In this document: positions 22,399 through 33,907 of the stretch, piece by piece | Layout of the letters: the number at the start of each line of letters is the position of its first letter | Position numbering within the stretch: the first letter of the stretch is position 1 | NCBI GenBank assembly: GCA_963556255.1 | Contig: OY744610.1 | Coordinates: 67,053,257-67,117,256, forward strand | Origin: Allolobophora icterica | Lineage: Eukaryota > Annelida > Clitellata > Crassiclitellata > Lumbricidae | DNA length: 64,000 bases | Reading direction: 5' to 3' | Program-made: the position numbers and the translations under genes | The notes under the pieces: model-generated | Seen by the model: the letters and a program-made list of their open reading frames with translations, nothing else | Told to the model about the DNA's origin: nothing | Databases searched by the model: none

Positions 22399-23401
22399 TG
22401 TTACTTTTATTATTAATCCAAACATTTAACGTCGTCTTATGGCATCAAAGGCCGTTGACGACAATTCATAAATGCAATTTACAGAAAACAAGATACTTAT
22501 AGCGTCCGAAAGACACCATTTAAAAGTGTCAACCAGAGCCCTATAATGTCATAGAATGTCACATCATTTAAAGTATTATATCTAATATTGTTTGAGATTA
22601 TAATACACATATTAATAAAATGCTTGATGCAATTTAAACAGTATTTTACAATAACTACCACACATAAGATATATTTAAACAATTTCAAATATAAATGCAC
22701 AGTACATATAATTATAATTATGACATTATATTCTTTTTCTTCATTTGAAATTTCTAATCAATTATTTCTTATTCTTCAGCTTAACGACATTCCATGGTAA
22801 TATCAACTGCTACAATTACACCATGCACGAAATAATAACAAATTCACAAACCGCATACACATTAAATGAAACATATGGTATACCAAGTTGCTTTTTTTTT
22901 ACACTGTTCAGATATTTAACACACTCCACCATAAATGTATTTAATTAACAAAGCATATATAAACATATAATTACAATTGTTTAAAGTTGTGTTTCAGTGT
23001 ATTGTATTCACAATTACCTTATATTTCCTGTATTGCAACACAATATTGTAACACTATACAATATAGTTTATTTTCCAATACATAAACCAAATCATATCAT
23101 ATCTAAACAACAAAATGTTAGAGGGTAGTAACATAAATACTCAATAATCAATATTTTATATATGTAATTTACTAACATCAAATTTTTATTACATATATAA
23201 TATAATATAACAACTGATAAGAAAATAACCAATATGCAAAAGATACAAAGATACAACTAAAGAATGTTGCATAAGGGTGTTATTATAAAAAGTGTATTAT
23301 AATAATGTAATGCCTAATACAATAAAATAAAATGCACAAAAAAAAAAAAAAAAAAACTAGTGTAAACAAACTGTTTACAGTAGCAAACATAACATATCTA
23401 T

Positions 23402-26400
23402 TTACAAAATTTGACCTTTAGTAATTATTTTAACTAACCTATACACTTCGTTTTGAAACATATTTATTGTTAAAAGGTTTAAAATAGAAATTTCATTTTT
23501 ATACAACTGACATTTATTTCGCAACAACTTAGATATATCTTCCTTTTTACACTCAAGCAGGAGGTGGTGAACAGTCTCCCCGACCCGACAGGTATCACAT
23601 AAACCATTTGAATGTCGTTTAATAATAAACAGCCTTTGATTAGTATTCGCAACTCCCAGACGCAATCTAGAAATTTGGACTTCCTTATGCCTATAGGGTT
23701 CTAAATATTTAATATCTGTACTTACAATTGGACAAATAGATTTATAAAAATGACCTCTATTATCGTTAGTATATTCTAATTGCCATTTATTTACTATATA
23801 CAGTTTCATTAAAGTAAAAATTTCTGAAAGTTCAAGATAATTAGTAGAATTAATATGATCAATACTCAGGGCTTCTTTAGCCAAAGTATCTGCTCGATCA
23901 CTACCTGTCAGGTCAATGTGACTTGGGATCCAAATAAATCTTATTTGATTGGAATTTAGTCTGTTAATCAGAGACAATAGTTCATTCAATAAATTAGGTC
24001 TAGACTGAGAATAAGACTCCTTAATTGACGTAAGAACACTCAATGAATCAGAAAACAATGCAAATTGACAATTCTTATAACATTCGGAGTTTAAAATCCA
24101 TTTTACAGTTTCTATAATTGCAGTCAACTCTGCTGCATAAATACTGGAGCTATTACATAATCTAAATTTTTTATCTATATTTAAACTTGGTACTGTAAAG
24201 GCAGCAGAAACAAATTCATCTACCTTTGACCCATCAGTATAGATATGTACATAAGAGTCGTACTTAGAAACTAATTCTAAAGCAGATTGCTTTAAAAATT
24301 CTGGATGATCAATTTTCTTATTTATTAACTTACTCAGTGTTAAGTCAACCTCTACTTGTTTGTTACACCAAGGAGGTTCAGAAGGGAAAGAAGGGCCAAT
24401 AATAGATGTCTTAAGTGAAGAAAAGAATTCAGAAGTACGAGTATAAATGGAATGCTCCCTACTCTCAGGTGTCCTAAAAACATTTGTCCAGTGGTTCTCC
24501 ATTGTTGCTGTATTTATGTGAAATTTATTACCCAAAATTTTAGTCCCACATTTTATTGAATTTTGGAGTCGTCTTAAATGAAGAGGCAACTCTCCACATT
24601 CATTTTGAAGTGCTGCAGCTGCAGTACCCTTAGGGGCTCCACAACATAATCTAAGTGCCTCAGTTTGGATACAAGAGAGTTTATCTAGGTGCGATTTACA
24701 AGCAGAAGAATAAGCAACGTCACCATAATCCAAAATAGACCTAATTAATGCCCTGTATATGGTTAGGAGAGTTTTCTTACAAGCTCCCCAACCATAACCA
24801 CTGATGGCTCTTATGAGATTTAACCTCTTTTTGCATTTTTCAATTATATAATCAATATGTGGTTTCCAACTCAATTTACTGTCAAAAATTACTCCCAAGA
24901 ATTTGACCTCATTTTCCATTTTAATTTGTTCTTTATCAATTTTAATAGTAATCCTTGACAAATTATTTCTTTTGGAGAAAAGGACTACAGTGGTTTTATT
25001 GACAGATATTTTAAAACCATTTTTATTACACCAATTTTGTATTAAATTGATCGATAACTGAATTTTATTTTGTAATATTTTAACATTTCTATGTCCTAAG
25101 TAAATAGCACTATCATCAGCAAACAGTGACATCTCTACACCATCCACACCTGCAGCAATATCATTTATCATTAGCAAGAATAAAATAGGAGATATTACCG
25201 AACCCTGGGGTGTACCATTCTGTTGTATACATTTATCAGAAAGTTCTGCCCCAACTTTCACCTGGAAAGTTCTATTTGAAAGAAAGTTTTCAATCCAGTT
25301 AAATGTATTACCCACTATTCCCAAATTCTGAATTTTATTTAAAAGGGTAGGTACATGTAACATGTCATATGCTCTTTCAAAGTCAATGAAAATAGCCAAA
25401 ACATGTTCTTTATTTTTAATTTTTTAAGAATATTATCCTGAAGTTTAAGGATTTGATCATTTGTACTTCTATATTTTCGAAAGCCAGACTGATTTTTTGA
25501 AATAAGGTTATTTTTTTCCAAAAACCATTGGAGACGTTTTGTTACCATTGTTTCCATTACTTTACAAATCGTTGGAGTCAATGATATAGGTCGATAAGAT
25601 TCTGGAACCGAGGCGTCTTTATTTGGTTTTAATAATGGTAGAATAATGGCATGATGCCAGTCAGTTGGCAATTTCCCTTCCTCCCAGATTTCATTATAAA
25701 ATATTAATAGGGTTTTAAGAGCATTTTTATGAAGATGTTTTAACAACTCATAAGGTAATTTGTCATCACCCGGTGACTTATTATTTTTTGCTGATCTTAT
25801 AGCTTGTTTCAATTTATTAAGATAAAACCTCTCATTTAAGATTTCCATTTCATGAACAGGACTACTGTCAATTCTATTAGGGTTATTTTGTAAATTATTA
25901 TCTTTGATATAATTTAAGAATTTTTTACTATAATTTTGGGTACTACTAGTACTTGCATAAGTGTTAGCTAAAAGATTTGCTTTTTCAAGGTTTGTTTCAG
26001 CTATTAATTCATTACGATTCAGAGTAGGAATGGAACTATAGGTTGCAATACCATTCATTTTTCTTGCCCATGTCCAAACAGAGCCCAATTTTGTCTGATC
26101 CGTAAGTTCAGAGCAATATGTTTGCCAACAAGTTTTTGGTTCTGTTTTAAGTGTCTGTTTAACTATAGCCTCTTGTTTCTTGTATTCCAAATAATCATTT
26201 AACTCCCTTGTTTTATTCATTTTATTCCTATATTGATTTCTTTTATAAATGACTTCATTGCATTTATCACTCCAATATGGTAAAGGTCTAAATTTTTTAT
26301 TTTTATTCTTTCTATTTTTTACATTTTTACTAGGAATTGATTGATTCGCTATAGAAGTAATACAATCTACTAAATTATTAAAAGTAGCATCAACATTTTT

Positions 26401-27176
26401 ATCAACCAAAATATCTTTTGTTATTGAAAATTTACTTAGTTCTTCATAATTCTTCCAATCCGCTTTTTTTAATTTCCATAGATGCATACTTAAATTATAC
26501 TCTATTGTGATTTCTTCATTAATAGTAGTTATAGTAGCATAATGATCAGAGCCCATATTGCTATTGGTGACGTTATGTCTAGCATTAAGAGCTACATCTT
26601 GTGAACATATGCTCAAATCTATAACAGAATTCAAATTTGATTGGTTTGATGTGATACGTGTAGCTTGACCTGTATTAAGCACAACTAAATTCTTTTCTGT
26701 TAATATTTCTTCTATAATTTTCCCTCTGTTATTTGTCTTAGAACAGCCCCAGAGTTTATTATGAGCATTAAAATCGCCAACAATAATTGATCTTTTATGT
26801 GGAAAAATATTCTGAATATCTTCTTTTTTAAATGTATATGAAGGTGTGATATAAGAATTAAATATTTTTAAATGACCGTTGAAAGTTTTAATTTCAACAC
26901 CCTGAACCTCAATGTTTGGAATGTCTTCCACAGTTAGTACATTAAAATTTAAGCCCACTTTTAAGTAAATAGCTAAACCCCCCTTTCATTATTCAAGCAG
27001 TCCTTACGTATAATATTGTAACCATCCAATTTTGGTGATTGAGTGACACCTTTCACAAAAGTCTCTTCCACACACATCACATCTGGTGGAACACACACCT
27101 TCATTATATAATTTCTAAGTTGGTCCTTATGACCACGTAAACCACGTGCATTCCATTGAAGAATGGTCAACGCCAT
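23402..27176 (-). pseudogene. LINE-A ORF2: endonuclease, reverse transcriptase, RNase H, zinc finger
   Basis: This is the polyprotein that nicks the target, copies the LINE RNA and removes RNA. The start ATG at 27,176 gives MALTILQWNARGL. APE-type endonuclease motifs follow: CVEETF, VGDFNAHN and GSDHYAT. Reverse transcriptase motifs are NNKSPGDDKLP, SYRPISLTPTICKVME, FIDFERAYD, GTPQGSVISPILF and FADDSAIYL. RNase H residues are YTDGSK, AAELTAI, FSDSLS and SDRADTLAKEAL. The C-terminus has CDTCRVGETVHHLLLEC. Coverage is about 1,258 codons, near full length. Two single-base deletions break it, both in homopolymers: a G run at about 26,981-26,987 and an A run at about 25,410-25,420. Otherwise there are no stops. 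The copy is young or the breaks are sequencing errors. Confidence 0.9.
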
Positions 27177-27271
27177 AGTGGACAACAACAAAAATGAAAC
27201 TACTGCTCTTAATTTACGTGTCTTTATAGCTAAATTCTATCTCATTATCAAAAAGTAAGTACTTTATACAC

Positions 27272-28303
27272 ATGCCTCGTCAACTCAACAAGGAAATAGT
27301 TGAGAAGACGAGGGGAGAGGTTGACAAAGTTTTTATAACTCAGCAAGGTGTACTTAAAATCATTGCTAAAGATGAAGCTCAGAAGAATCAACTTCTGAAG
27401 ATACAATCATTGAATGATAGGCCTGTAAAAACTAGTATTCCTTTTGCGTTGACATCCCAACTTGTGTCTAACAACAAACCCCCTCCTGTGAAAAGACAGG
27501 ATAAGGATTACTTTGTTAAAGGGGTAGTGTTTGGTTTATTTGAAAATCAAGAGAATTTAAACGAGATTGCATTGGAAAAGGGAGCCCATCATATCCATAG
27601 ACTGGGTAATTCTGAATTTAGCAAAGCCACTTTGATCGCTTATCCTAAAGGGACTGTTCTGCCAGATTTCTTGGAAGTGAATGGCAGAAGGTATAGGATT
27701 AATCCTTTTGTACCTAGACCTTTGAGATGTGATCATTGCCAAATGTTTAGTCACTCTAAATTATTTTGCAGACGAGAAGTTGTGTGCAGTAGATGCAGTG
27801 GTAGTCACTCTTATGTTGACTGCCCAAATAAATCTAATTTAAAATGTGCTAACTGTGGTCAGAATCATAGTGCTGCCCACAGAAGCTGTCCAATGTATTT
27901 AAAGATTCAATCTGCTCTTAAAATAAGAGCAGAGCAGAATGTTACTCTTGCTGATGCTATTGTCAAGGTTGATGAGGTCCAGCATCAGAATGTTAATGTC
28001 AATGCTCTTAAAACAGACAATTCCACTTATGCCTCAAAAGTAACAGTTGGAACAGAAAATCAAGCAAGAGTAATAAATACCTCATTTGATGTACAACCAA
28101 CAACTGATGTGCATATCATTCCTACTGTACAAACCTCTTCTGATGATGTAGTCAAAAGGTTTTTGTCATTCAATGACAAAGATTACAAGGCAATATATCA
28201 CAGCAAGCCAGCAAATAACACAGTGGAAGATTATGACCCAATTATGAAGATAAAAGTGTCCTTTGTTCTTGGCGTATTGGCAACTATTGCAAAAGCTGAG
28301 TAA
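27272..28303 (+). CDS. LINE-A ORF1 (Gag-like RNA-binding protein), inverted relative to ORF2
   Basis: The 343-residue intact frame starts MPRQLNKEIVEKTRGE. The N-terminal 150 residues have no feature I can name. Three zinc knuckles follow at about residues 153-210: CDHCQMFSHSKLFC, CSRCSGSHSYVDC and CANCGQNHSAAHRSC. This is the usual architecture of ORF1 in I- and Jockey-type LINEs, where the protein coats the RNA to form the retrotransposition particle. It lies head to head with ORF2, so no bicistronic transcript can be made from this copy. Whether ATG 27,272 is the original start or the inversion cut off part of the N-terminus cannot be decided here. Confidence 0.8.
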   Translation: MPRQLNKEIVEKTRGEVDKVFITQQGVLKIIAKDEAQKNQLLKIQSLNDRPVKTSIPFALTSQLVSNNKPPPVKRQDKDYFVKGVVFGLFENQENLNEIALEKGAHHIHRLGNSEFSKATLIAYPKGTVLPDFLEVNGRRYRINPFVPRPLRCDHCQMFSHSKLFCRREVVCSRCSGSHSYVDCPNKSNLKCANCGQNHSAAHRSCPMYLKIQSALKIRAEQNVTLADAIVKVDEVQHQNVNVNALKTDNSTYASKVTVGTENQARVINTSFDVQPTTDVHIIPTVQTSSDDVVKRFLSFNDKDYKAIYHSKPANNTVEDYDPIMKIKVSFVLGVLATIAKAE

Positions 28304-28354
28304 AAAAAACAGGCACAGTTTGTAATCTGCCATGCAGCGTCTAAAATCCTTTTT

Positions 28355-28366
28355 GACAGATGTGAA
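28355..28366. repeat. Right 12-bp target-site duplication
   Basis: GACAGATGTGAA is identical to 21,403-21,414 and brackets the two-LINE block. 28,304-28,354 contains no recognised LINE sequence after the ORF1 stop. It may be the ORF1-ORF2 spacer. Confidence 0.65.
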
Positions 28367-28599
28367 ACGTTTAGCGAAAATTTATATAGGCAATGAACAA
28401 CCGATTTAAAGGTGTGCAAAAGGAGCCTAGTTATATTCGTAATATCAAAGTGTTTAACAACATCCTTACAATATGCAAGAGTAATTGTTCTGTTTTTATT
28501 ATGTAAAAGACCTGTTTACAATAGTTAGCAAACCTTTTATCATATCAGCGTGTTCTTTTAACTGTGGATTCGGCATAAACCTACACTAGAGCGAAGGTA

Positions 28600-29250
28600 G
28601 GCAATTTGAAAGAGTTCACTCTAAAAAGATGTAAGAGATGATCGTTAGAGGGAGGCGAGGGATTGAGGGTTACACCACTCCACCCTGATTTGACCAGAGT
28701 AAATTACATGAAGGTTTTGGGGTAACGATCACAGATACCCTTAACTTTCAGGCGCACATAGCCTAGATATGTAGCAAGGCGAGACAATCTATGTATGCTC
28801 TGAGAATACTGACTGCCCATGGGCTACTTGGCCCTCGGCTCTCTACGATGTGGTGCGGGCAACCACGGTGGGTTGCTTGCTGTAGGCTTCCCCTCCATGT
28901 TGGGCTTTGCGAGCCACAAGGCCAGATGGAAGCTCCATTCGGTAATAAACCGCTTGATTTTTCATAAATACCGGCCCGCTGGCAAACTTTTGACCAAATA
29001 CTCCTTAAGACCGACGCTCATCTGCTTACATCCCAACCCCCAAAAAAGAACTGTTGGCATATGTTATCCTGGCCCGTTCTCATGACCGAGTTTTACGAAT
29101 ATCCGATCACAACATGAAAAAACTTTTATATGTAGATTGCTCTATTCTTACTGACTAGATAACAGTTGTTGATATGCTTTATGTACACCGGAGAGTGTCT
29201 GACAACCGGTAAAAACAAGAATATACATACTTACTCACGTACTTAATTTT
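28600..29250 (+). pseudogene. LINE-C ORF2 remnant: thumb to C-terminus plus tail
   Basis: With frameshifts, the plus strand reads KCKEMIVRG, MKVLGVTITDTLNFQAHI, KARQSMYALRILTAHGL, then WKLHSVINRLI-FHKYRP and KTFICRLLYSY. The 'VLGVT-x-D-x-L-F-x-x-H' and 'ARQSMYAL' patterns are the region after the reverse transcriptase core in a LINE family common in invertebrates. The end corresponds to the C-termini at 851-1,054 and 9,134-9,454. The tail has ATACATACTTACTCACGTAC. Several stops and frameshifts mark it as old. Confidence 0.6.
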
Positions 29251-30100
29251 GGATTATGAAAACTGTTCTTTATCGCCGGAGTTGGACGGGAGCGCCTCTG
29301 AGTGGGTATCTTGGAGGGGTTCTGTACAATTATGGTCTCTGAATAAATGATTCTTATTCTACTTCTGAGCTTTCAAGAAGTTATCAATCAATAAAAAATC
29401 TTTTTTATAATAATTTTTTTTCTTTATTAATTCAAACCGACAAACGCAGTAAGATTACATTGAAACATGAAAGTACAATTATCAATATCTTAACTAAACA
29501 CAAGTTATTGCAGCCATATAAGGCGCCCGCCTTAGGGTGGTTGCGGAAATCGAACCACGTACTGCTGCTGTCCTGCTGCTGTCCTGGCCATGAGTGTTAC
29601 CATTACTCTATCCCATATACCCCTTCAATACAATCAGGCAATATTACAGAAATATATTTTAAAAGTGAAAACGACATTTCTCTTTCATCAGATACGTAAT
29701 CTTATGAAATGTAATCGTAATCGTAATCTCCAAGCTTCTAATGCGCCAATCGAAGGCCAAGCGTACACCCCCAGCCGATTCACGAGCGCTACGTCAAATC
29801 AGAGGGGGTTCCAAGAAGTAGTCCAAACATGCTTTTAATTTTTAATCACTTTTTATGAAAAGCACTGGTGACGCGCCAAAGTCTGTGACCAATATTAAAC
29901 GAAAATCAAATATATAACGCCGTTATTAAGCATATTAAAGGTGTCTAAGATCAACATTCTGTTCTTGACATTTTTCAGAGTTCAACGACAGCTTGCTGCA
30001 TCGTACGGCGGTGGCGTCGATAGGAATAAAAACAATCTATAGTTCACGCGCTTATTAAAAATAATGACATCAAAGGCCTGAAGTTATTTGGAAAATTTTG
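29251..30100. other. Background units, no gene seen
   Basis: The region holds a GGACGGGAGCGCCTCTGAGT fragment (the L2/SINE-2 tail type) near 29,285, an AT-rich stretch, a minus-strand L2 tail near 29,715-29,820 (CGTAATCGTAATCTCCAAG), and the pair ATTAAAGGTGTCTAAG / AGAGTTCAACGACAGCTTGC near 29,935-29,990. Short frames look random. Confidence 0.45.
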
Positions 30101-30438
30101 GTGGCGTGGTGGCTCAGTGGGAAGTTCGGCGCCTTGTGACCTGAGTAATGGATATTGGCGTGAAGAGTAGAAGGTACCGAGATCGAACCCGGTAGACCCC
30201 GTAAGGTTTTTTCAGCCTTCCACTCGCTAAGTGGCAGTGGTTAAATGAATACTAGGCCATGATGGCGCTGTGTGGCTGCCTGTAAAACTGTTATCATGTG
30301 CTCCTACTCTTTACATGTATGTAAGGCGCCCTGCGTGGCTGCCGTTTCTACTATATATATATGTTCACTGTACAGCGCAGTGCGTTTGCAGGCGCTTAAT
30401 TAAAGAACAAATTATTTCTATTATTATTATTATTATTA
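30101..30438 (+). mobile_element. Chimeric SINE: SINE-2 head, SINE-3 head, SINE-1 tail
   Basis: It starts GTGGCGTGGTGGCTCAGTGG and runs to CGCCTTGTGACCTGAG, as in SINE-2 (60.0 kb). It then continues GGCGTGAAGAGTAGAAGGTA and GATCGAACCCGGTAG, like the tRNA-like head at 36,650. It finishes with TACAGCGCAGTGCGTTTGCA, CTTAATTAAAGAA and (ATT)n, as in SINE-1. Two pol III-type heads are thus joined in front of one tail. Confidence 0.65.
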
Positions 30439-30622
30439 ATTGCGTTCTTACAGTGTTACGACGACATTTTGTAGCTCTGAGGACCATTTTACCGTACCTA
30501 AATATTATTTAGAGAAAAAGCGACTTATATAGGCAAGGAATAACAGATTTAAAGGTATTCAAAATGACCCTAATTGTAATATAAAAGTGTTTAACAACAT
30601 CCTTACGATATGCAAGAGTAAT

Positions 30623-30724
<102 letters not shown>

Positions 30725-31039
30725 TTACATAGCGCACCTTCAAGGGCTCTACTCAGAGGCACTCCCCAATTCTATATTTATCTTTAAAGGCGTCAATGGC
30801 CATAATTGTCATAAGATGTCGTTAAACCTTCAAAATAATTATAATAATCGTTAATTATAATCGTATACATCTGATCCGTCTCAGAAATCATTGGAAGTGA
30901 CTTATTTTTCAGAGTTTGAGGTCCTTAAACACTGCTACGAATCGTATTATTCTCCGTTAGACACCTCTAAATCCCAATGTTTGAAACTACATCCCTCATT
31001 TTCGTTTAAACCCTCGATGTTTTGTACCCTGTAAATTTT

Positions 31040-31315
31040 CCTTAAGTTCGAGGTCGGCGTTAATTTCGATCGATGTCCCTGCTCTGCCTCCTTTCTTGAT
31101 CTGGCCCTCTGGATACCGGATCCTAACTTCTTTTGGACTACTCTATGAAAAACCCCTCTGATTTGATTTCGCTTTCTGAAAACTGGACTGGAATTTCTCT
31201 TTGATTACTTTCTGGAAACACTCTCTGATTTAACGTAACGCTCGTGAGTAGGCTAGTGCCCTGCGCTTGACCTTCGAGTGGCGCTTTGGAAGTTCAGAGA
31301 TTACGATTACGATTA
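31040..31315 (+). mobile_element. L2-like LINE 3' end with (GATTAC)n tail
   Basis: CGCTCGTGAGTAGGCTAGTG, CCCTGCGCTTGACCTTCGAG and TGGCGCTTTGGAAGTTCAGA are followed by GATTACGATTACGATTACGA. The reverse complement of this block is embedded in most of the long background units (for example 11,870, 35,550 and 53,830). It is a solo 3' end; no coding sequence is clear. Confidence 0.6.
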
Positions 31316-32164
31316 CGATGTGTTTGCTAGTTGCCGTTTGATTAAATCGATTAACGAAAATGACTTTGTTACAATCCACATGATAACAATAAAAAGGTGT
31401 CTAACAAGAACCTTATATTTTCCTCTGCAGAGCAGTATTTAACGACTTCCTGAGGCTGACAAGGCTCTTGACGTCGACCTTGCGAGAAACGCGTAGGCCC
31501 TAGTTGGCGATTGAATCCACAATTTAAAGACATCGTATGGTATAAAAGGCCGTTTACGTCGATAGGAAAAGTTAACGACGCCTCTGTAAAAAAGGACGAT
31601 GCACAATAAGGCCTCTTACTAAAACAAAAAACAGCTGCAATATTATAACCAGTTTTAGAATGTCTTATTTATATACAGTTATATCTATAGCTTTGATCTG
31701 ACGAACATAAACTTAACTCAGACCTAAAAATGGGAACAGTTTATATCTTGGAACAAGCATGAAGACTAGCCATATTCTAATTTTTATCCATGTACAGTAA
31801 GCGCAGTATGGAGGATTTCTTATGCAGCAGCGTTTGGAAGTAAGGTAACTCAAATGCATGCCCCTTTTTCTTAATGTTCAATATAATATGAAGGTGCTTT
31901 TTGTTTTCCAGGACTTTTAATGAGATAGCTTTTTCCTAGAGTTAGATCGACGTGATGAAAATTAAACGATAATAAGTTATATGATGCCGCTACTAACTAT
32001 AGTAAGGGTGTCTAAGAACAGCTTTATGTTCTTCACATTGTCCAGAGTTTAATTGCATCTTGGTGCACCATATGGCGTTGGCGTCGATAGGAATGAAAGC
32101 AATTTATAGTTGACGTCGTTATTAGATATACCCACGACATCAAAGGCCGTTGAAGTCAACTGGA
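31316..32164. other. Background units, no gene seen
   Basis: Two AAGGTGTCTAA-type motifs (31,394 and 32,008) each precede a TTTAACGAC- or TTTAATTGC-type module. 30,720-31,039 has the same character, with a LINE tail module near 30,785. No supported frame. Confidence 0.45.
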
Positions 32165-32455
32165 ATCTTATAGGTAGCATCTTAAACTTAAACCGTCTTA
32201 AACTAAACCCTTTTCATGTTCTATATTCACTATTCCCCCAACAACTGTACTACCATATGATCTTCCGTCTAGACCTCATAGCTTTTCACTTCCTGCTAAA
32301 GATAATAGAAATTTTATTTCTCGTATCTTGTTTAATTGTTATCATCACTTATTATTCATTGTTATTGTTTTTACTTTACTTTTATATGTACCCTAATGCG
32401 GTCTGTCATTTGGTTTTTTAACATCCTTGGTTTTGTAATAAACGAATATATAAGG
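32165..32455 (+). pseudogene. LINE-C 3' end
   Basis: NPFHVLYSLFPQQL in one frame is followed, after one frameshift, by PYDLPSRPHSFSLPAKDN and RNFISRILFN in another. This fits the C-terminal pattern 'HVLH-LLPP...LRPR-H-x-LP...NFI-R-LF' of LINE-C. The tail has CCCTAATGCGGTCTGTCATT, as in the 9.5-kb copy. An unrelated 103-residue frame over this segment is a shadow. Confidence 0.6.
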
Positions 32456-32866
32456 GCAGGGCACCAGCTTATTCACTAGCGCTGCGACGTGTCTAGCGAT
32501 GCCGAGTGAATTTACAAGTCCGCTTGTGATATAAACTAGAGAGAGGAGGCAGATCCGCTGCAACAATTATACATTTATGGAGAAAATGAGCTGAAATACT
32601 ATAATAGTCTTTAAAGTTGTCATAAAATGTCGTTAAACCATTGGTATAATAAAAATAATCGTAAACTATGATAGTACATCTGATCAATCTCACGAATCAT
32701 TAGAAGTTATTTTTATTTTCAGTTTGTGGTAGTTAAATACTTAACCGCTACCAATCGTATTGTGGTCTGTTTAGACACCTTTATATCAGTGATTTAAAAC
32801 CATATATATTTCTCATTTCCGTCCAAACATTCAATAGAATTTTGAGACTCTAGGTCCTCCTTACTA

Positions 32867-33830
32867 CACCGTGTCTCAAAATAAACTGTGCAGAATTGTT
32901 TATGTCAGAACTTCGTCAAATTTCCACCAATTTTAATAATATATTTGGTAGGTAGATAGCAAAATAGCTGAAATTTTATGCCATACATAAATTTCCAACC
33001 TCACCTGACTCATGTCACCACACTACCTTGTTAAACACAGATGTACCAATTTCTTATATAACGCTTAAATTTTAACAACTAGAGTGCTCAGATTTTGTTC
33101 ATCAATCCATTTCATCGAGCCTGGTGTCAAAGTGAATGGGGCTTACTATTGCGACAACCTTCTTGCCCAGAAGCTACTGCCAGACATACGCCGGATATCC
33201 CAGGCCGAGTTTTTTTGTCTTTCAACAGGATGGCGCCCCGGCGCATCAAGCACGCGACACTGTCTCTTTCCTGGAGCGAGAAATGCCCGACTTCATACCT
33301 ACAACACTGTGACCGCCGAATTCACCGGATCTTAACCCAGTCGACTATAGCATATGTAGTATGCTGCAGGAAAAGGTTTACCGCTCCAGACTCAAAACGC
33401 GCCTGATCGACGAGTGGGCGCGCTTTGACCAGTCGTCGTTGATGCTGCTATCGGCAGTGGCGTCGCCGTCTAAGCGCTTGTGTCCGTGTAAGCGGGGCAC
33501 ATTTCGAGCACCAATTCTAACACTATTAAGCAGATCTGTCATAACAATTAAAAACTCTGCTAAGTAAACCACATTTTACTTCACTGCGTGCTAATTAAGA
33601 CGTCAGGTAGTTTGGTGCATGTAATAAAATTTAAGCGTTATATAAGAAATTGGTACATCTGGGTTTAACAAGGTAGTGCTGTGACATGAGTCAGGTGAAG
33701 TGGAAAATTTATGTATAGCATAAAACTTCAGCTATTTTGCCATCTACCTACCAAAAATTATAAAAATTGGTGGAAATTTGACGATGTTCTGACAGAAACA
33801 ATTTTGCACAGTTTATTTTGAGACACGGTT
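32867..33830 (+). mobile_element. Tc1/mariner element, DD37D (maT-like), degenerate
   Basis: The ends CACCGTGTCTCAAAATAAAC and GTTTATTTTGAGACACGGTT form terminal inverted repeats of about 200 bases that stay similar inward to TTATATAACGCTTAAATTT. TA dinucleotides flank both ends (32,865-32,866 and 33,831-33,832), the target duplication of the IS630-Tc1-mariner superfamily. The surrounding background unit resumes on both sides. The internal transposase is broken and incomplete. Confidence 0.85.
33084..33567 (+). pseudogene. Mariner/maT-like transposase, C-terminal half, broken
   Basis: Frames joined by eye read AYYCDNLLAQKLLPDIRR, then QQDGAPAHQARDTVSFLERE, PPNSPDLNPVDYS and KTRLIDEWARFDQSS. 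QQDG and PVDY carry the second and third catalytic aspartates with, by my count, 37 residues between them. That spacing is described for maT elements. The N-terminal DNA-binding part and the first aspartate are absent. There is a frameshift before QQDG and an in-frame TGA before PPNSPD, so the copy cannot make an active enzyme. Confidence 0.8.
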
Positions 33831-33907
33831 TAGTCTTAATTTACATTAAGTTCAAGGTCGGCTTGATGTCGATTAATAAAATTATATCACTTTTAACGAC
33901 TATCAAA

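Larger units (their letters stand above)
22403..28354 (-). mobile_element. LINE-A long copy, I-superfamily, 5' part inverted
   Basis: The 3' tail begins at about 22,405 (reverse complement of GGATTAATAATAA and GACGACGTTAAATG). It continues through a 3' UTR with an 18-base A/T run near 23,340 and an almost complete ORF2 (minus, 23,402-27,176). It then switches at about 27,180-27,270 to the plus strand, where ORF1 lies (27,272-28,303). EN-RT-RNase H plus an ORF1 with three zinc knuckles identifies the I superfamily (Nimb/I-like). The opposite orientation of ORF1 fits a second twin-priming event. The right end abuts the GACAGATGTGAA duplication at 28,355. Confidence 0.8.

Noticed and set aside
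23402..25399. Treating the RNase H-containing frame as a host gene
   Set aside because: The RT motifs, zinc-finger end, 3' tail and repeated copies with TSDs identify it as LINE ORF2.
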